A stretch of 64,000 nucleotides of DNA from Streptomyces cellostaticus (GTDB lineage: Bacteria; Actinomycetota; Actinomycetes; Streptomycetales; Streptomycetaceae): assembly GCF_023630175.1 (NCBI RefSeq), contig NZ_JALLIN010000014.1, positions 1 through 64,000 on the forward strand, in the 5' to 3' direction. Every line of letters starts with the position of its first letter. Position 1 is the stretch's first letter. The position numbers were made by a program, and so were the translations under genes. Shown here one piece after another: positions 25,214 to 36,869 of the stretch. Below the pieces are notes generated by a model. That model was given only the letters and a program-made list of their open reading frames with translations. It made no database searches and was not told the DNA's origin.

Positions 25214-25770
25214 CGTGCGCCTTCCGTGTCGTTGATCATCTTGTTCAGGGTGTCGGCCCACTCGGTGTGCTCGGCCGCGTGGTCGGAGCGGAAGCCGGAG
25301 TCGATCAGCCGGTCGCCGAGCGCCCAGGTCACCACCAGCAGTCCGCCCTCGGTGAGGACCTTGCCGGCGATGCCCTTGTCGAGCCGGGCGCCGCGCAGCG
25401 CGGCCACGGGGACGAAGAAGTCGTTCGCTCCGGGGCGCTCGACCACCAGGCCCGCGTCGGTCAGGGTGAGCTCGGCCCGGCTGCGGGTGCCGAGGCCGTG
25501 GGCCACGATGCGGTCCAGCCACTGCCCGGCGGTCGTGGAGCCGTGGTAGCGGCCGCTCATGCCCAGTCTCACCGGCCCGGTCTCGTCCGGCGCGCTGGGC
25601 GGGGCGGGCAGGTCCCCCTGCAGGGTGCCGCGCCATTTCCAGCCCTCGCGCATCAGCCAGTAGACGAGCGCCACGAAGAGGGCGAGTCCGACGAGCCACC
25701 CGATTCTGGCGCCCCAGTCGGTGACCTCGGCCGACCTCTTCGCCTCGGCCAGCAGGATTACAGGTGTCAC
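25210..25770 (-). CDS. Membrane-anchored PH-like protein embedded in pyr operon, function unknown
   Basis: This is about 186 residues. A single membrane segment (about residues 20-42, [17 protein letters not shown]) is followed by a basic stretch. A beta-rich domain then follows (about 75-180) with [24 protein letters not shown] and [19 protein letters not shown], resembling a bacterial PH-like domain. The GTG at 25770 overlaps the pyrC stop, and the stop overlaps the carA start, so it is translated as part of the pyrimidine operon. No catalytic residues are visible. A structural or membrane-tethering role for the pathway is conceivable but unproven. Confidence 0.8.
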   Translation of the reverse strand: MTPVILLAEAKRSAEVTDWGARIGWLVGLALFVALVYWLMREGWKWRGTLQGDLPAPPSAPDETGPVRLGMSGRYHGSTTAGQWLDRIVAHGLGTRSRAELTLTDAGLVVERPGANDFFVPVAALRGARLDKGIAGKVLTEGGLLVVTWALGDRLIDSGFRSDHAAEHTEWADTLNKMINDTEGAR

Positions 25771-27053
25771 GTGAGCTTCCCGTCGACGAGAGTGGCCTTG
25801 CCCCGCAGCCACGTGTGCGTCACACGGCCCGGCAGCTCGCGTCCCTCGTACGGGGTGTTGCGGCTGCGCGAGGCGAAGCCCGCGGGGTCCACCCGGCCAC
25901 GGTATGCCGTGTCCACGAGGACGAGGTTGGCGGGCTCACCAGCCGAGACGGGGCGGCCGTGTCCGGTGGCCCGTCCGATCTGCGCGGGCCGCACGGACAT
26001 CCGGTCGGCGACGCCGGCCCAGTCCAGCAGGCCCGTGTCGACCATCGTCTGCTGGACCACGGACAGCGCGGTCTCCAGGCCCACCATGCCCATGGCCGCG
26101 GCGGCCCACTCGCAGTCCTTGTCCTCGTGCGGGTGCGGGGCGTGGTCGGTGGCGACGATGTCGATCGTGCCGTCGGCGAGCGCCTCGCGCAGGGCGTGCA
26201 CGTCCCGCTCGGTGCGCAGCGGCGGGTTGACCTTGTAGACCGGGTTGTACGAGCGCACCAGTTCGTCGGTGAGGAGCAGGTGGTGCGGCGTGACCTCGGC
26301 GGTGACGTCGATGCCGCGGGACTTGGCCCAGCGGACGATCTCCACGGACCCCGCGGTCGACAGGTGGCAGATGTGCACCCGGGAGCCCACGTGCTCGGCG
26401 AGCAGCACGTCCCGCGCGATGATCGACTCCTCGGCGACGGCCGGCCAGCCGCCCAGGCCGAGTTCGGCGGAGACGACGCCCTCGTTCATCTGGGCGCCCT
26501 CGGTGAGGCGCGGCTCCTGCGCGTGCTGGGCGACGACGCCGCCGAAGGCCTTCACGTACTCCAGCGCGCGGCGCATGATCACGGCGTCGTCCACGCACTT
26601 GCCGTCGTCGGAGAAGACGGTGACGCCGGCGGCGGACTCGTGCATGGCGCCCAGCTCGGCGAGCTTCCTGCCCTCCAGGCCGACGGTGACGGCACCGATG
26701 GGCTGCACATCGCAGTAGCCGTGCTCCCGGCCGAGCCGGTAGACCTGCTCCACGACGCCGGCGGTGTCGGCGACCGGGAAGGTGTTGGCCATGGCGAAGA
26801 CGGCCGTGTAGCCGCCGCTCGCGGCCGCTCGGGTGCCGGTCAGCACGGTCTCGGAGTCCTCGCGGCCCGGCTCGCGCAGATGGGTGTGCAGGTCGACCAG
26901 GCCGGGGAGCAGCACCTGGCCGGCGGCCTCGACGACCTCGGCGCCGTCGGCACCGAGGCCCGGGCCCACCGCGGCGATCGTCCCGCCGTCGATGAGCACG
27001 TCCTGCGGCTCGCCGCCGAGCACCTTCGCACCACGGATCAGGGTCTTGCTCAT
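25767..27053 (-). CDS. pyrC: Dihydroorotase
   Basis: This 428-residue amidohydrolase cyclises carbamoyl aspartate to dihydroorotate. The zinc motif [15 protein letters not shown] and the later [11 protein letters not shown] site are intact, placing it in the class I bacterial type. The ATG at 27053 was chosen because it starts the family sequence [14 protein letters not shown]; it lies six bases after the pyrB stop codon. Confidence 0.96.
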   Translation of the reverse strand: MSKTLIRGAKVLGGEPQDVLIDGGTIAAVGPGLGADGAEVVEAAGQVLLPGLVDLHTHLREPGREDSETVLTGTRAAASGGYTAVFAMANTFPVADTAGVVEQVYRLGREHGYCDVQPIGAVTVGLEGRKLAELGAMHESAAGVTVFSDDGKCVDDAVIMRRALEYVKAFGGVVAQHAQEPRLTEGAQMNEGVVSAELGLGGWPAVAEESIIARDVLLAEHVGSRVHICHLSTAGSVEIVRWAKSRGIDVTAEVTPHHLLLTDELVRSYNPVYKVNPPLRTERDVHALREALADGTIDIVATDHAPHPHEDKDCEWAAAAMGMVGLETALSVVQQTMVDTGLLDWAGVADRMSVRPAQIGRATGHGRPVSAGEPANLVLVDTAYRGRVDPAGFASRSRNTPYEGRELPGRVTHTWLRGKATLVDGKLT

Positions 27054-27058
27054 GGTTC

Positions 27059-28087
27059 TCACTTCTCCTCGGAACCGGTGGGGGGCGCGACGCGCTCGGT
27101 GGCAGGGTGGTGGGCGACGGGCTGGCGGGCGTGGCTGAGGGCGGGCTCGTTGCCGCCGAGCAGCAGGTACAGGACGGCCATCCGGATGGAGACGCCGTTG
27201 GCGACCTGCTCGACGACGGTGCAGCGGTCGGAGTCGGCGACCTCGGCGGTGATCTCCATGCCGCGGACCATCGGGCCGGGGTGCATCACGATGGCGTGCC
27301 CGGGCATCTTCGCCATGCGCTCGGCGTCAAGGCCGTAGCGCCGCGAGTACTCGCGCTCGGTGGGGAAGAAGGCGGCGTTCATGCGCTCGCGCTGGACCCG
27401 CAGCATCATCACCGCGTCGGACTTCACCAGCGTGCTGTCGAGGTCGTAGGAGACCTCGCAGGGCCAGTTCCCGACGCCGACCGGCACCAGGGTGGGCGGG
27501 GCGACCAGGGTGACCTCGGCGCCGAGGGTGTGCAGCAGGTCGACGTTGGAGCGGGCGACGCGGCTGTGCAGGACGTCGCCGACGATGGTGATCCGCCTGC
27601 CGCTCAGGTCCCGGCCGAGCCCGGTGTCCCGGCCGACCAGGCGGCGGCGCATCGTGAACGCGTCGAGCAGGGCCTGGGTGGGGTGCTGGTGGGTGCCGTC
27701 GCCGGCGTTGACCACGGCGGCGTCGATCCAGCCGGAGGTGGCCAGGCGGTAGGGGGCCCCGGAGGCGCCGTGCCGGATGACGACGGCGTCGACGCCCATG
27801 GCCTCCAGGGTCTGGGCGGTGTCCTTCAGGGACTCGCCCTTGGACACCGAGGACCCCTTGGCGGAGAAGTTGATGACGTCCGCGGACAGCCGCTTCTCGG
27901 CCGCCTCGAAGGAGATCCGGGTGCGGGTGGAGTCCTCGAAGAAGAGGTTGACGATCGTGCGGCCACGCAGGGTCGGCAGTTTCTTGATCGGCCGGTCGGC
28001 GACCCGGGCCATCTCCTCGGCGGTGTCGAGGATCAGGACGGCGTCGTCGCGGGTGAGGTCGGCGGCCGAGATGAGATGACGCTGCAT
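27059..28087 (-). CDS. pyrB: Aspartate carbamoyltransferase catalytic subunit
   Basis: This 342-residue enzyme condenses carbamoyl phosphate with aspartate. The carbamoyl-phosphate site [19 protein letters not shown] is intact, followed by [14 protein letters not shown] and the C-terminal HPGPMVRG. It starts [18 protein letters not shown]-terminal extension of about 30 residues is rich in Pro/Ala. No pyrI regulatory-subunit gene is present, as in other actinobacteria. Confidence 0.96.
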   Translation of the reverse strand: MQRHLISAADLTRDDAVLILDTAEEMARVADRPIKKLPTLRGRTIVNLFFEDSTRTRISFEAAEKRLSADVINFSAKGSSVSKGESLKDTAQTLEAMGVDAVVIRHGASGAPYRLATSGWIDAAVVNAGDGTHQHPTQALLDAFTMRRRLVGRDTGLGRDLSGRRITIVGDVLHSRVARSNVDLLHTLGAEVTLVAPPTLVPVGVGNWPCEVSYDLDSTLVKSDAVMMLRVQRERMNAAFFPTEREYSRRYGLDAERMAKMPGHAIVMHPGPMVRGMEITAEVADSDRCTVVEQVANGVSIRMAVLYLLLGGNEPALSHARQPVAHHPATERVAPPTGSEEK

Positions 28088-28178
28088 CTGTCAGGCTCCG
28101 TAAGGCAGTTCATTCGGGGAGATTCGGGGCAGGCCGGTGCGTGTACGGGCGCGCCGGGGCGGCCGTACGCCGGACTCG

Positions 28179-28751
28179 CTACTGGTCGGCCGGCTTCACG
28201 CCGAGCAGCACGGTGTCGCGACCGTCCTCCTCGGCGAGCTGGACCTTGACCGTCTCCCGCAGCGACGTGGGGAGGTTCTTGCCGACGTAGTCGGCGCGGA
28301 TGGGCAGTTCGCGGTGGCCGCGGTCGACCAGGACCGCGAGCTGCACGGCGCGGGGGCGCCCGATGTCGTTCAGGGCGTCGAGGGCGGCGCGGATGGTGCG
28401 GCCGGAGAAGAGCACGTCGTCGACGAGGACGACCAGCTTGCCGTCGATGCCGTCACCGGGGATCTCGGTGCGGGCCAGCGCGCGCGGCGGGTGCATGCGC
28501 AGGTCGTCGCGGTACATGGTGATGTCGAGCGAACCGACGGGGACCTTGCGGTCGGTGACCTGCTCCAGCTTGGCGGCGAGCCGCTGGGCGAGGAAGACAC
28601 CCCGGGTCGGGATGCCGAGGAGCACCACGTCGTCGGCGCCCTTGGCGCGCTCGACGATCTCGTGGGCGATGCGGGTCAGCACGCGTGCGATGTCGGGGCC
28701 CTCGAGCACGGGCCGCGGGTCGGACGCGGAGTGGCCGGCTTGCGTGTCCAT
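28179..28751 (-). CDS. pyrR: Pyrimidine operon regulator / uracil phosphoribosyltransferase
   Basis: This 190-residue PRTase-fold protein carries the PRPP-binding loop [19 protein letters not shown] and the N-terminal segment [21 protein letters not shown]. In Gram-positive bacteria PyrR senses UMP/UTP and binds leader RNA of the pyr genes. It heads the operon here. Its AGGAGG ribosome binding site is adjacent to a PyrR-type RNA loop, so it probably represses its own translation and that of coupled genes. A TACCGT hexamer (28817-28822, minus strand) may be the promoter -10. Confidence 0.95.
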   Translation of the reverse strand: MDTQAGHSASDPRPVLEGPDIARVLTRIAHEIVERAKGADDVVLLGIPTRGVFLAQRLAAKLEQVTDRKVPVGSLDITMYRDDLRMHPPRALARTEIPGDGIDGKLVVLVDDVLFSGRTIRAALDALNDIGRPRAVQLAVLVDRGHRELPIRADYVGKNLPTSLRETVKVQLAEEDGRDTVLLGVKPADQ

Positions 28752-28761
28752 ACGAAACGGA

Positions 28762-28786
28762 CCTCCTTCTCCGCCTCACGGGACGG
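28762..28786 (-). promoter_or_regulatory. PyrR-binding RNA loop next to pyrR ribosome binding site
   Basis: On the minus strand the transcript reads UCCCGUGAGG flanked by CCG/CGG. This fits the PyrR binding-loop consensus UCCNGNGAGG. The loop (28774-28783) is only six bases upstream of the AGGAGG at 28762-28767. The layout suggests repression of translation initiation, as described for mycobacterial pyrR leaders, rather than a Bacillus-type terminator, since I see no terminator hairpin here. Confidence 0.65.
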
Positions 28787-28904
28787 ACCTTAAAGGACGT
28801 CGGATTTGCGCCATCAACGGTAGCAGGTGTCCGGGAGTCCTCGATCACCCGTACGGCGTAATCGGCCACCACCGGAACGGAAGGGCCGGGGTGGACCGTT
28901 CGGC

Positions 28905-28934
28905 TTGACGCGCAAGAGTCACGCTGCGTAACCT
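28905..28934 (+). promoter_or_regulatory. bldD promoter
   Basis: TTGACG (28905-28910) and TAACCT (28929-28934) with an 18-base spacer form a good vegetative promoter about 70 bases upstream of the bldD ATG. The -10 overlaps the BldD-type palindrome. Confidence 0.6.
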
Positions 28935-28947
28935 CACAGTGAGTTAC
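28928..28947. promoter_or_regulatory. Palindromic BldD operator in bldD promoter
   Basis: The core CTCACAGTGAG (28933-28943) is an odd perfect palindrome, and flanking GTAA and TTAC extend the symmetry. BldD boxes described in S. coelicolor contain AGTGA and TCAC half-sites, and BldD is known to repress its own gene. The site covers the -10 and the probable transcription start, fitting autorepression. Confidence 0.65.
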
Positions 28948-29002
28948 CAGCCGCGCGGCGGAAATCACAGCCGACCGCGTCGACACAGTGCCGGGGAGCT
29001 AT

Positions 29003-29506
29003 ATGTCCAGCGAATACGCCAAACAGCTCGGGGCCAAGCTCCGGGCCATCCGCACCCAGCAGGGCCTTTCCCTCCACGGTGTCGAGGAGAAGTCCCAGGG
29101 TCGCTGGAAGGCCGTGGTGGTCGGTTCCTACGAGCGCGGCGACCGTGCCGTGACCGTGCAGCGCCTGGCCGAGCTGGCCGATTTCTATGGCGTCCCGGTG
29201 CAGGAGCTGCTGCCGGGCACCACGCCGGGCGGCGCGGCCGAGCCGCCGCCGAAGCTGGTCCTGGACCTGGAGCGGCTGGCCTCGGTGCCGGCCGAGAAGG
29301 CGGGCCCGCTGCAGCGCTACGCGGCGACGATCCAGTCCCAGCGCGGTGACTACAACGGCAAGGTGCTCTCGATCCGCCAGGACGACCTGCGCACACTCGC
29401 CGTCATCTACGACCAGTCCCCCTCGGTGCTCACCGAGCAGCTGATCAGCTGGGGCGTCCTCGACGCCGACGCGCGCCGGGCCGTGGCGACCCACGAAGAG
29501 GCCTGA
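29003..29506 (+). CDS. bldD: Developmental master regulator BldD
   Basis: This 167-residue repressor of sporulation genes has an N-terminal XRE-type helix-turn-helix (about residues 7-70, KLRAIRTQQGLSLHGVEEKS). A C-terminal domain binds tetrameric cyclic di-GMP, which dimerises the protein. The signature RGD-X8-RQDD is intact at residues 114-128 (RGDYNGKVLSIRQDD). The ATG at 29003 follows GGGGAG and gives the length of S. coelicolor BldD; an earlier in-frame start at 28988 lacks support. It is divergent from pyrR and convergent with nusB. Confidence 0.97.
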   Translation: MSSEYAKQLGAKLRAIRTQQGLSLHGVEEKSQGRWKAVVVGSYERGDRAVTVQRLAELADFYGVPVQELLPGTTPGGAAEPPPKLVLDLERLASVPAEKAGPLQRYAATIQSQRGDYNGKVLSIRQDDLRTLAVIYDQSPSVLTEQLISWGVLDADARRAVATHEEA

Positions 29507-29532
29507 GCCGCGGGGCGCCTCAGCAGAAACGT

Positions 29533-29578
29533 GCCGCCGGGGTGGCCGGGACCCGTGGGTTCCGGCCACCCCGGCGGC
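29533..29578 (+). terminator. Terminator of bldD
   Basis: A perfect 17-bp GC-rich stem (29533-29549 with 29562-29578) and a 12-base loop begin 26 bases after the bldD stop codon and are followed by a short T-rich stretch. Confidence 0.75.
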
Positions 29579-29624
29579 TTTGTGCGCCCCCTCAGGGCCC
29601 CGTGGGGCGCCCCGGGCACACGGA

Positions 29625-29668
29625 CGCCACAGGGCCCGCGGCGATCGCTCGCCGCGGGCCCTGTGGCG
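29625..29668 (-). terminator. Terminator of nusB/efp unit
   Basis: A perfect 20-bp stem (29625-29644 with 29649-29668) with a TCGC loop lies 14 bases beyond the nusB stop codon. It probably blocks transcripts from both convergent directions. Confidence 0.75.
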
Positions 29669-29682
29669 TTTCGTCGTGCCGT

Positions 29683-30117
29683 CTACGCGTTGTCCCGGCG
29701 CAGCGACGGCTTGAGCTCCTTCAGCCGGCCCAGGAGGCCGTTGACGAACGAGGGGGACTCGTCCGTGGAGAACTCCTTCGCCAACTGCACCATCTCGTCC
29801 AGGACGACGGCGTCCGGGGTCTCCTCGACCCAGATCAGCTCGTAGGCACCGAGGCGCAGGAGGTTCCGGTCCACCACGGGCATCCGGTCGAGCGTCCAGT
29901 CCACCGCGTACTGCGCGATCAGTTCGTCGATCCGCCTCGCGTGCTGGGCGTAGCCCTCGACGAGCTGCATCGTGTATTCGCTCACCGGCGGCTGCCGGGT
30001 GTCGGACCGGGAGAGCCGGATCCAGTCGGCGAGCACCGTCAGGACGTCGGCGCCGCGCTGGTCACCCTCGAAGAGGATCTGGAAGGCGCGCTTGCGGGCC
30101 GTGTTGCGGGCGGCCAC
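29683..30117 (-). CDS. nusB: Transcription antitermination factor NusB
   Basis: This 144-residue all-helical protein binds the boxA RNA with S10 during rRNA transcription. The family pattern is clear: ARNTARKRAFQILFEGDQRG at the N-terminus, RNLLRLGAYEL in the middle and FVNGLLGRL at the end. It starts with GTG two bases after the efp stop codon, so efp and nusB form one unit. Confidence 0.95.
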   Translation of the reverse strand: MAARNTARKRAFQILFEGDQRGADVLTVLADWIRLSRSDTRQPPVSEYTMQLVEGYAQHARRIDELIAQYAVDWTLDRMPVVDRNLLRLGAYELIWVEETPDAVVLDEMVQLAKEFSTDESPSFVNGLLGRLKELKPSLRRDNA

Positions 30118-30119
30118 GG

Positions 30120-30686
30120 TTAGCTGTTCACCCGGCCGAGGTAGTCGCTGGTACGGGTGTCGACCTTGATCTTCTCACCGGTGGTGATGAAGAGCGGGAC
30201 CTGGATCTGGTGGCCGGTCTCCAGGGTGGCGGGCTTGGTGCCACCGGTGGAGCGGTCGCCCTGGACACCCGGCTCGGTCTCCTGCACGACCAGCTCGACG
30301 GCGGCCGGCAGCTCGACGAAGAGCACCTCGCCCTCGTGCTGGGCGACGGTGGCGGTGAAGCCCTCGATGAGGAAGTTGGCGGCGTCGCCGACGGCCTTGC
30401 GGTCGACCATCAGCTGGTCGTAGGTCTCCATGTCCATGAAGACGAAGTACTCGCCGTCCATGTACGAGAACTGCATGTCGCGCTTGTCGACAGTGGCCGT
30501 CTCGACCTTGACACCGGCGTTGAAGGTCTTGTCGACGACCTTGCCGGAGAGCACGTTCTTGAGCTTGGTGCGCACGAATGCCGGGCCCTTGCCGGGCTTG
30601 ACGTGCTGGAACTCGACGACGGACCAGAGCTGGCCGCCTTCGAGCTTGAGCACCAGGCCGTTCTTGAGGTCGTTCGTGGAAGCCAC
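30120..30686 (-). CDS. efp: Translation elongation factor P (actinobacterial PGKGP type)
   Basis: This 188-residue factor relieves ribosome stalling at polyproline. It has three beta-barrel domains; the tip loop of domain I reads KPGKGPAF, placing Lys33 in a palindromic PGKGP. Actinobacterial EF-Ps of this type are reported to work without lysine modification, and no modification enzyme gene is nearby. The GTG at 30686 gives [14 protein letters not shown] and the usual length; the upstream open frame is spurious. Confidence 0.96.
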   Translation of the reverse strand: MASTNDLKNGLVLKLEGGQLWSVVEFQHVKPGKGPAFVRTKLKNVLSGKVVDKTFNAGVKVETATVDKRDMQFSYMDGEYFVFMDMETYDQLMVDRKAVGDAANFLIEGFTATVAQHEGEVLFVELPAAVELVVQETEPGVQGDRSTGGTKPATLETGHQIQVPLFITTGEKIKVDTRTSDYLGRVNS

Positions 30687-30733
30687 GGTTGCGGAATCTC
30701 CTGGACTGACGTACGACCCCGGGGCACGCACTC

Positions 30734-31840
30734 CTACAGCGCGAGCAGCTCCTTGGTCGTGATGGTGAGTAGCTCGGGTCCGCCGTCCGCCTCTGGGCGT
30801 ACGACGAGCGTGTCATCGATCCGGACACCGCCCCGGCCCGGGAGGTGGACCCCCGGTTCGACGGTGACCGGCACGCAAGCGTCCAGTTTACCCATGGCGG
30901 CGGGGGCCAGCCGAGGGTCCTCGTCGTTTTCGAGTCCGACGCCGTGTCCGGTCAGCGGTGGCAGCGCCTCCGCATAGCCCGCGGAGTCCAGCACCTGGCG
31001 GGCCGCGCGGTCCACCTCACGGTACGCGGCGCCCGGCATGAGGGACTCCCGTCCGGCCCGCTGGGCGGAGAAGACCAGGTCGTAGAGCTCGATCTGCCAG
31101 TCGGCGGGCGAGGTGCCGATGACGAAGGTGCGGCCGATCTCGCAGCGGTACCCCCGGTAGGTGGCGCCGAGGCAGACCGAGAGGAAGTCGCCCTCCTCCA
31201 CCCGCCGGTCGGTGGGACGGTGCCCGCGCCGTCCCGAGTTGGGCCCGGTCGCGACGGAGGTGGGGAAGCCCGGCCCGTCGGCACCGTGGTCGACCAGCCG
31301 GCGCTCCAGCTCGAGCGCGAGATGCCGCTCGGTGCGGCCGACCAGGATGGACTCCAGCAGTTCCCCGAGGGCCTGGTCGGCGATCTCGGCGCCGATGCGG
31401 AGGCAGGAGATCTCCTCCTCGTCCTTGACGACCCGGAGCTGCTCGACGGCTCCGCCGAGATCGACCAGGCGGGGCCGCGGGGCGGCTGAGGACATGGCCC
31501 GGTACCGGGCCACGGTGAGGTCGTGCTCCTCCACGGCCAGGGCGTCGGCGCCCTGGGCGTCGGCGAGCCCGGCCGCGGCGACCGCCGCGTCGCCCCCGGG
31601 TGGGGAGAGGACGTGCAGTCGCACGTTCTCGTCCGGCCGTCCGTCCGCGGGGCGGTCCTCGGGGGGCGCGGCGCACACCAGGAGATCCTCCTGCCCGCCG
31701 AGCAGCAGGACGGCGCCCCGGGGGGCGGCGCCCGCCAGGTAGCGCACATTGGCGGGGCGGCTGACCAGGGCGGCGGGGGCGCCGGCCGCGTTGCAGCGCT
31801 CCCTCAGGCGGGATCGGCGGGTCGCGTACACCTCTGACAT
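30734..31840 (-). CDS. M24 (Xaa-Pro peptidase-like) protein with substituted metal ligands
   Basis: This 368-residue protein has the creatinase N-terminal domain (about 1-135) and a pita-bread M24 domain (about 140-345). The fold motifs are recognisable, but three of the five expected metal ligands differ. The first Asp is Cys223, the second Asp (11 residues later, as in active enzymes) is Glu234, and the last Glu is Asp342. His299 (in [10 protein letters not shown]) and Glu328 ([11 protein letters not shown]) are kept. It may be a non-peptidase, or an enzyme with unusual metal use. It lies just upstream of efp with a gap of about 50 bases, a linkage seen in many bacteria. The start is ATG at 31840. 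Confidence 0.82.
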   Translation of the reverse strand: MSEVYATRRSRLRERCNAAGAPAALVSRPANVRYLAGAAPRGAVLLLGGQEDLLVCAAPPEDRPADGRPDENVRLHVLSPPGGDAAVAAAGLADAQGADALAVEEHDLTVARYRAMSSAAPRPRLVDLGGAVEQLRVVKDEEEISCLRIGAEIADQALGELLESILVGRTERHLALELERRLVDHGADGPGFPTSVATGPNSGRRGHRPTDRRVEEGDFLSVCLGATYRGYRCEIGRTFVIGTSPADWQIELYDLVFSAQRAGRESLMPGAAYREVDRAARQVLDSAGYAEALPPLTGHGVGLENDEDPRLAPAAMGKLDACVPVTVEPGVHLPGRGGVRIDDTLVVRPEADGGPELLTITTKELLAL

Positions 31841-31919
31841 GAGATGAGCGTAGGAGTTCCGGGCGATTTGTGCCGGTTGGGTGGGGCCGAGTGGGGTCCG
31901 GCGGGGACGATGCCGCCGG

Positions 31920-32834
31920 TCACCAGCTCGGCGGGCTCGCCATCGCCCTGGCGAGGACCTCGTCCAGCAGCCGGGCGGTACCGGGGACGTCGAGCTGGGA
32001 GTTGTCGATGATCGGCAGGCCGGAGCCGTACCAGCCCGCCATGCGGCCGTGGATCCGGGCCACCTCCTCGTCGCTGAGGCGGCGGTTGCCGGAGCGTTGG
32101 GCGTTGCGCTCCAGGACGACGTCGAGGCCCGGGAGCAGGACCACCGGGAGGAGGCCGGGGCCGACATGGCGCTTCCAGCCGCCGAGGCCCACGACCGGCC
32201 GGTCCGGGAAGACGGCGTCGTCGAGGATGCAGGAGATGCCGTTGGCCAGGAAGTTCCGGGCGGCGAAGCCGCAGGTCCGGCGGGCCAGGCGGTACTGGGC
32301 CTCGGAGTGGTCGTTCCAGCCCGACTGGGGGTCGGCGAAGCCGGAGCGGACCCATTCGCGCACGTCGTCCAGGCTGATGTGGGCCGTGGGCACCCGCCGG
32401 TGGTCCGCCCAGAACTTGGCGACGCTGGTCTTGCCCGCGCCCGCCGGGCCGATCAGCAGGACGGCCAGCGTGGTCGCCGCCGGATCGGGCGCGGGGGCCG
32501 AGGCCGGTGGCGCGGCGGGCACACCGACGAGGCCGCCGGGCGGCAGCGGCACATGGCCGGTGGTCTCGGGGGGCACGGGGGCGTGCCGCGGCGCGGGCGG
32601 CTGCGCGTGCGGCGGGGGCACCGGCGCGGACGGAGGCACCGGGCCGGACGGCGGTACGGCCCCGGACGGGGGTACGGATCCCCCGGCGGTTCCCGGGTGG
32701 CCGGGTGGCGGCGGAGGCACGGGTGCGGGACCCTGCGGGCCCCCCGGGTGGTGCGCGGCCGACACCCAGCCGGCGTGCGGTCCCCGCCCCTGCTCATGGG
32801 GCGGTGGCAGCGGAGACCCCACTGCGTGCTGCAT
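31920..32834 (-). CDS. P-loop ATPase/kinase-like protein with proline-rich N-terminus
   Basis: This is about 304 residues from the ATG at 32834, which has GGAG nine bases upstream. Residues 1-125 are Pro/Gly/His-rich and probably disordered. Then comes a small AAA/zeta-toxin-like nucleoside kinase fold with a P-loop (LLIGPAGAGKTSVAKFW), followed by HISLDDVREWVRSGF and an ISCILDDAVFPDRP strand. The fold resembles chloramphenicol-phosphotransferase and polynucleotide-kinase relatives, but the substrate is unknown. It follows aroB and a strong hairpin, so it is probably its own unit. Confidence 0.72.
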   Translation of the reverse strand: MQHAVGSPLPPPHEQGRGPHAGWVSAAHHPGGPQGPAPVPPPPPGHPGTAGGSVPPSGAVPPSGPVPPSAPVPPPHAQPPAPRHAPVPPETTGHVPLPPGGLVGVPAAPPASAPAPDPAATTLAVLLIGPAGAGKTSVAKFWADHRRVPTAHISLDDVREWVRSGFADPQSGWNDHSEAQYRLARRTCGFAARNFLANGISCILDDAVFPDRPVVGLGGWKRHVGPGLLPVVLLPGLDVVLERNAQRSGNRRLSDEEVARIHGRMAGWYGSGLPIIDNSQLDVPGTARLLDEVLARAMASPPSW

Positions 32835-32941
32835 CCGTCGCCACTCCGTCTCGTACACACATCTGGCACTGGCAGGCGGGTGCGGAGCCCGCGCTCCCCC
32901 ACAGCCTAAACGGCCTGGGAGGGAGCCCCGCCCGAACGGTA

Positions 32942-32980
32942 CCGCCCCCGGCCGTTGTTCGCTGCAACGACCGGGGGCGG
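32942..32980 (-). terminator. Terminator of the aro gene cluster
   Basis: A 16-bp stem with a single mismatch (32942-32957 with 32965-32980) and a seven-base loop lies 53 bases beyond the aroB stop codon. Confidence 0.68.
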
Positions 32981-33033
32981 CCCGAAGTGCCCGTTCCGCA
33001 AAGGGAATCGGCAGGAGTGGTGCAGTGGGGTAC

Positions 33034-35864
<2,831 letters not shown>

Positions 35865-36029
35865 CGGTGCTCCTCAGTGTTCGCGCCCGGTACTGCCCCG
35901 AGTACGCGTGTCCTCGCGTACGGCGACGACGCGACCGGGTGCGCGACCCCGGCCCGCCACCACCGATCCTCCCACGTCCGGGAGCCCGATCCGGCGGCCG
36001 GTCCAGCAGGCGGACGCGGTTTCGGCCGG

Positions 36030-36869
36030 TCAGTGCCCGGCGAGCGCCTTCTCGCCGGCGTGCCGCATGGCCTCCAGGGGCGCCGGGGAGCGGCCGGTCA
36101 TCCGCTCGACCTGGAGGACGGCCTGGTGGACGAGCAGGTCGAGGCCGCCGACCACCGCGCCCCCGAACATGGACCAGCGGGCGGCCAGCTCGGTCGGCCA
36201 GGGGTCGTAGAGCACGTCGAACAGGGTGCCGGGGCGCTCGGGCACGGCGGCGGCCAGGGCGTCGGTGCTGCCGGCCGGGGTGGTGGCGATCACCAGCGGG
36301 GCGCGCAGCGCCTGCCCGGCGTCCGCCCAGGCCGCCGTGCGCACGTCCACCTCGAGCCGTTCGCCCCACCGCCGCATCTCGGCGGCGCGGGCCTCGCCGC
36401 GCACGTAGGCGACCACCTCACCGGTGCAGATCCGGGACAGCGCGGCGAGCGCGGACGAGGCGGTCGCGCCGGCACCCAGGATCGCAGCGGACTCGACCTG
36501 CTCGATACCGTGCTCGCGCAGCGCGGCCACCATGCCGGGGATGTCGGTGTTGTCGCCGAGACGGCGGCCGTCCTCGGTGAGGACGACCGTGTTGACCGCG
36601 TCGACGGAGGCCGCCGTCTCGCTGATCTCGTCCACCAGCGGGATGACCGCCCGTTTGAGCGGCATGGTCAGCGACAGCCCCGCCCATTCCGGGCCCAGCC
36701 CGTCGAGGAAGCCGGGCAGGGCGGCCTCGTCGATCTCGAACCGGTCGTACGACCAGCCGCCGAGCCCGAGGGCCTCGTAGGCCGCCCGGTGCAGCACCGG
36801 GGAGAGCGAGTGGGCGATGGGCGAACCGAGCACGGCGGCCCGGCGGGCGTCAGTTGCCCGAGGAGGCAT
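36030..36869 (-). CDS. aroE: Shikimate dehydrogenase
   Basis: This 279-residue enzyme reduces 3-dehydroshikimate with NADPH. The shikimate-binding motif AHSLSPVLHRAAYEALG, the catalytic lysine in LTMPLKRAVIP, the Asn-Thr-Asp of GDNTDIPG and the nucleotide loop ILGAGATASSALAAL are all present. The ATG at 36869 lies inside the last codons of mltG (20-base overlap) with AAGGA eight bases upstream, so the genes are coupled. Confidence 0.94.
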   Translation of the reverse strand: MPPRATDARRAAVLGSPIAHSLSPVLHRAAYEALGLGGWSYDRFEIDEAALPGFLDGLGPEWAGLSLTMPLKRAVIPLVDEISETAASVDAVNTVVLTEDGRRLGDNTDIPGMVAALREHGIEQVESAAILGAGATASSALAALSRICTGEVVAYVRGEARAAEMRRWGERLEVDVRTAAWADAGQALRAPLVIATTPAGSTDALAAAVPERPGTLFDVLYDPWPTELAARWSMFGGAVVGGLDLLVHQAVLQVERMTGRSPAPLEAMRHAGEKALAGH

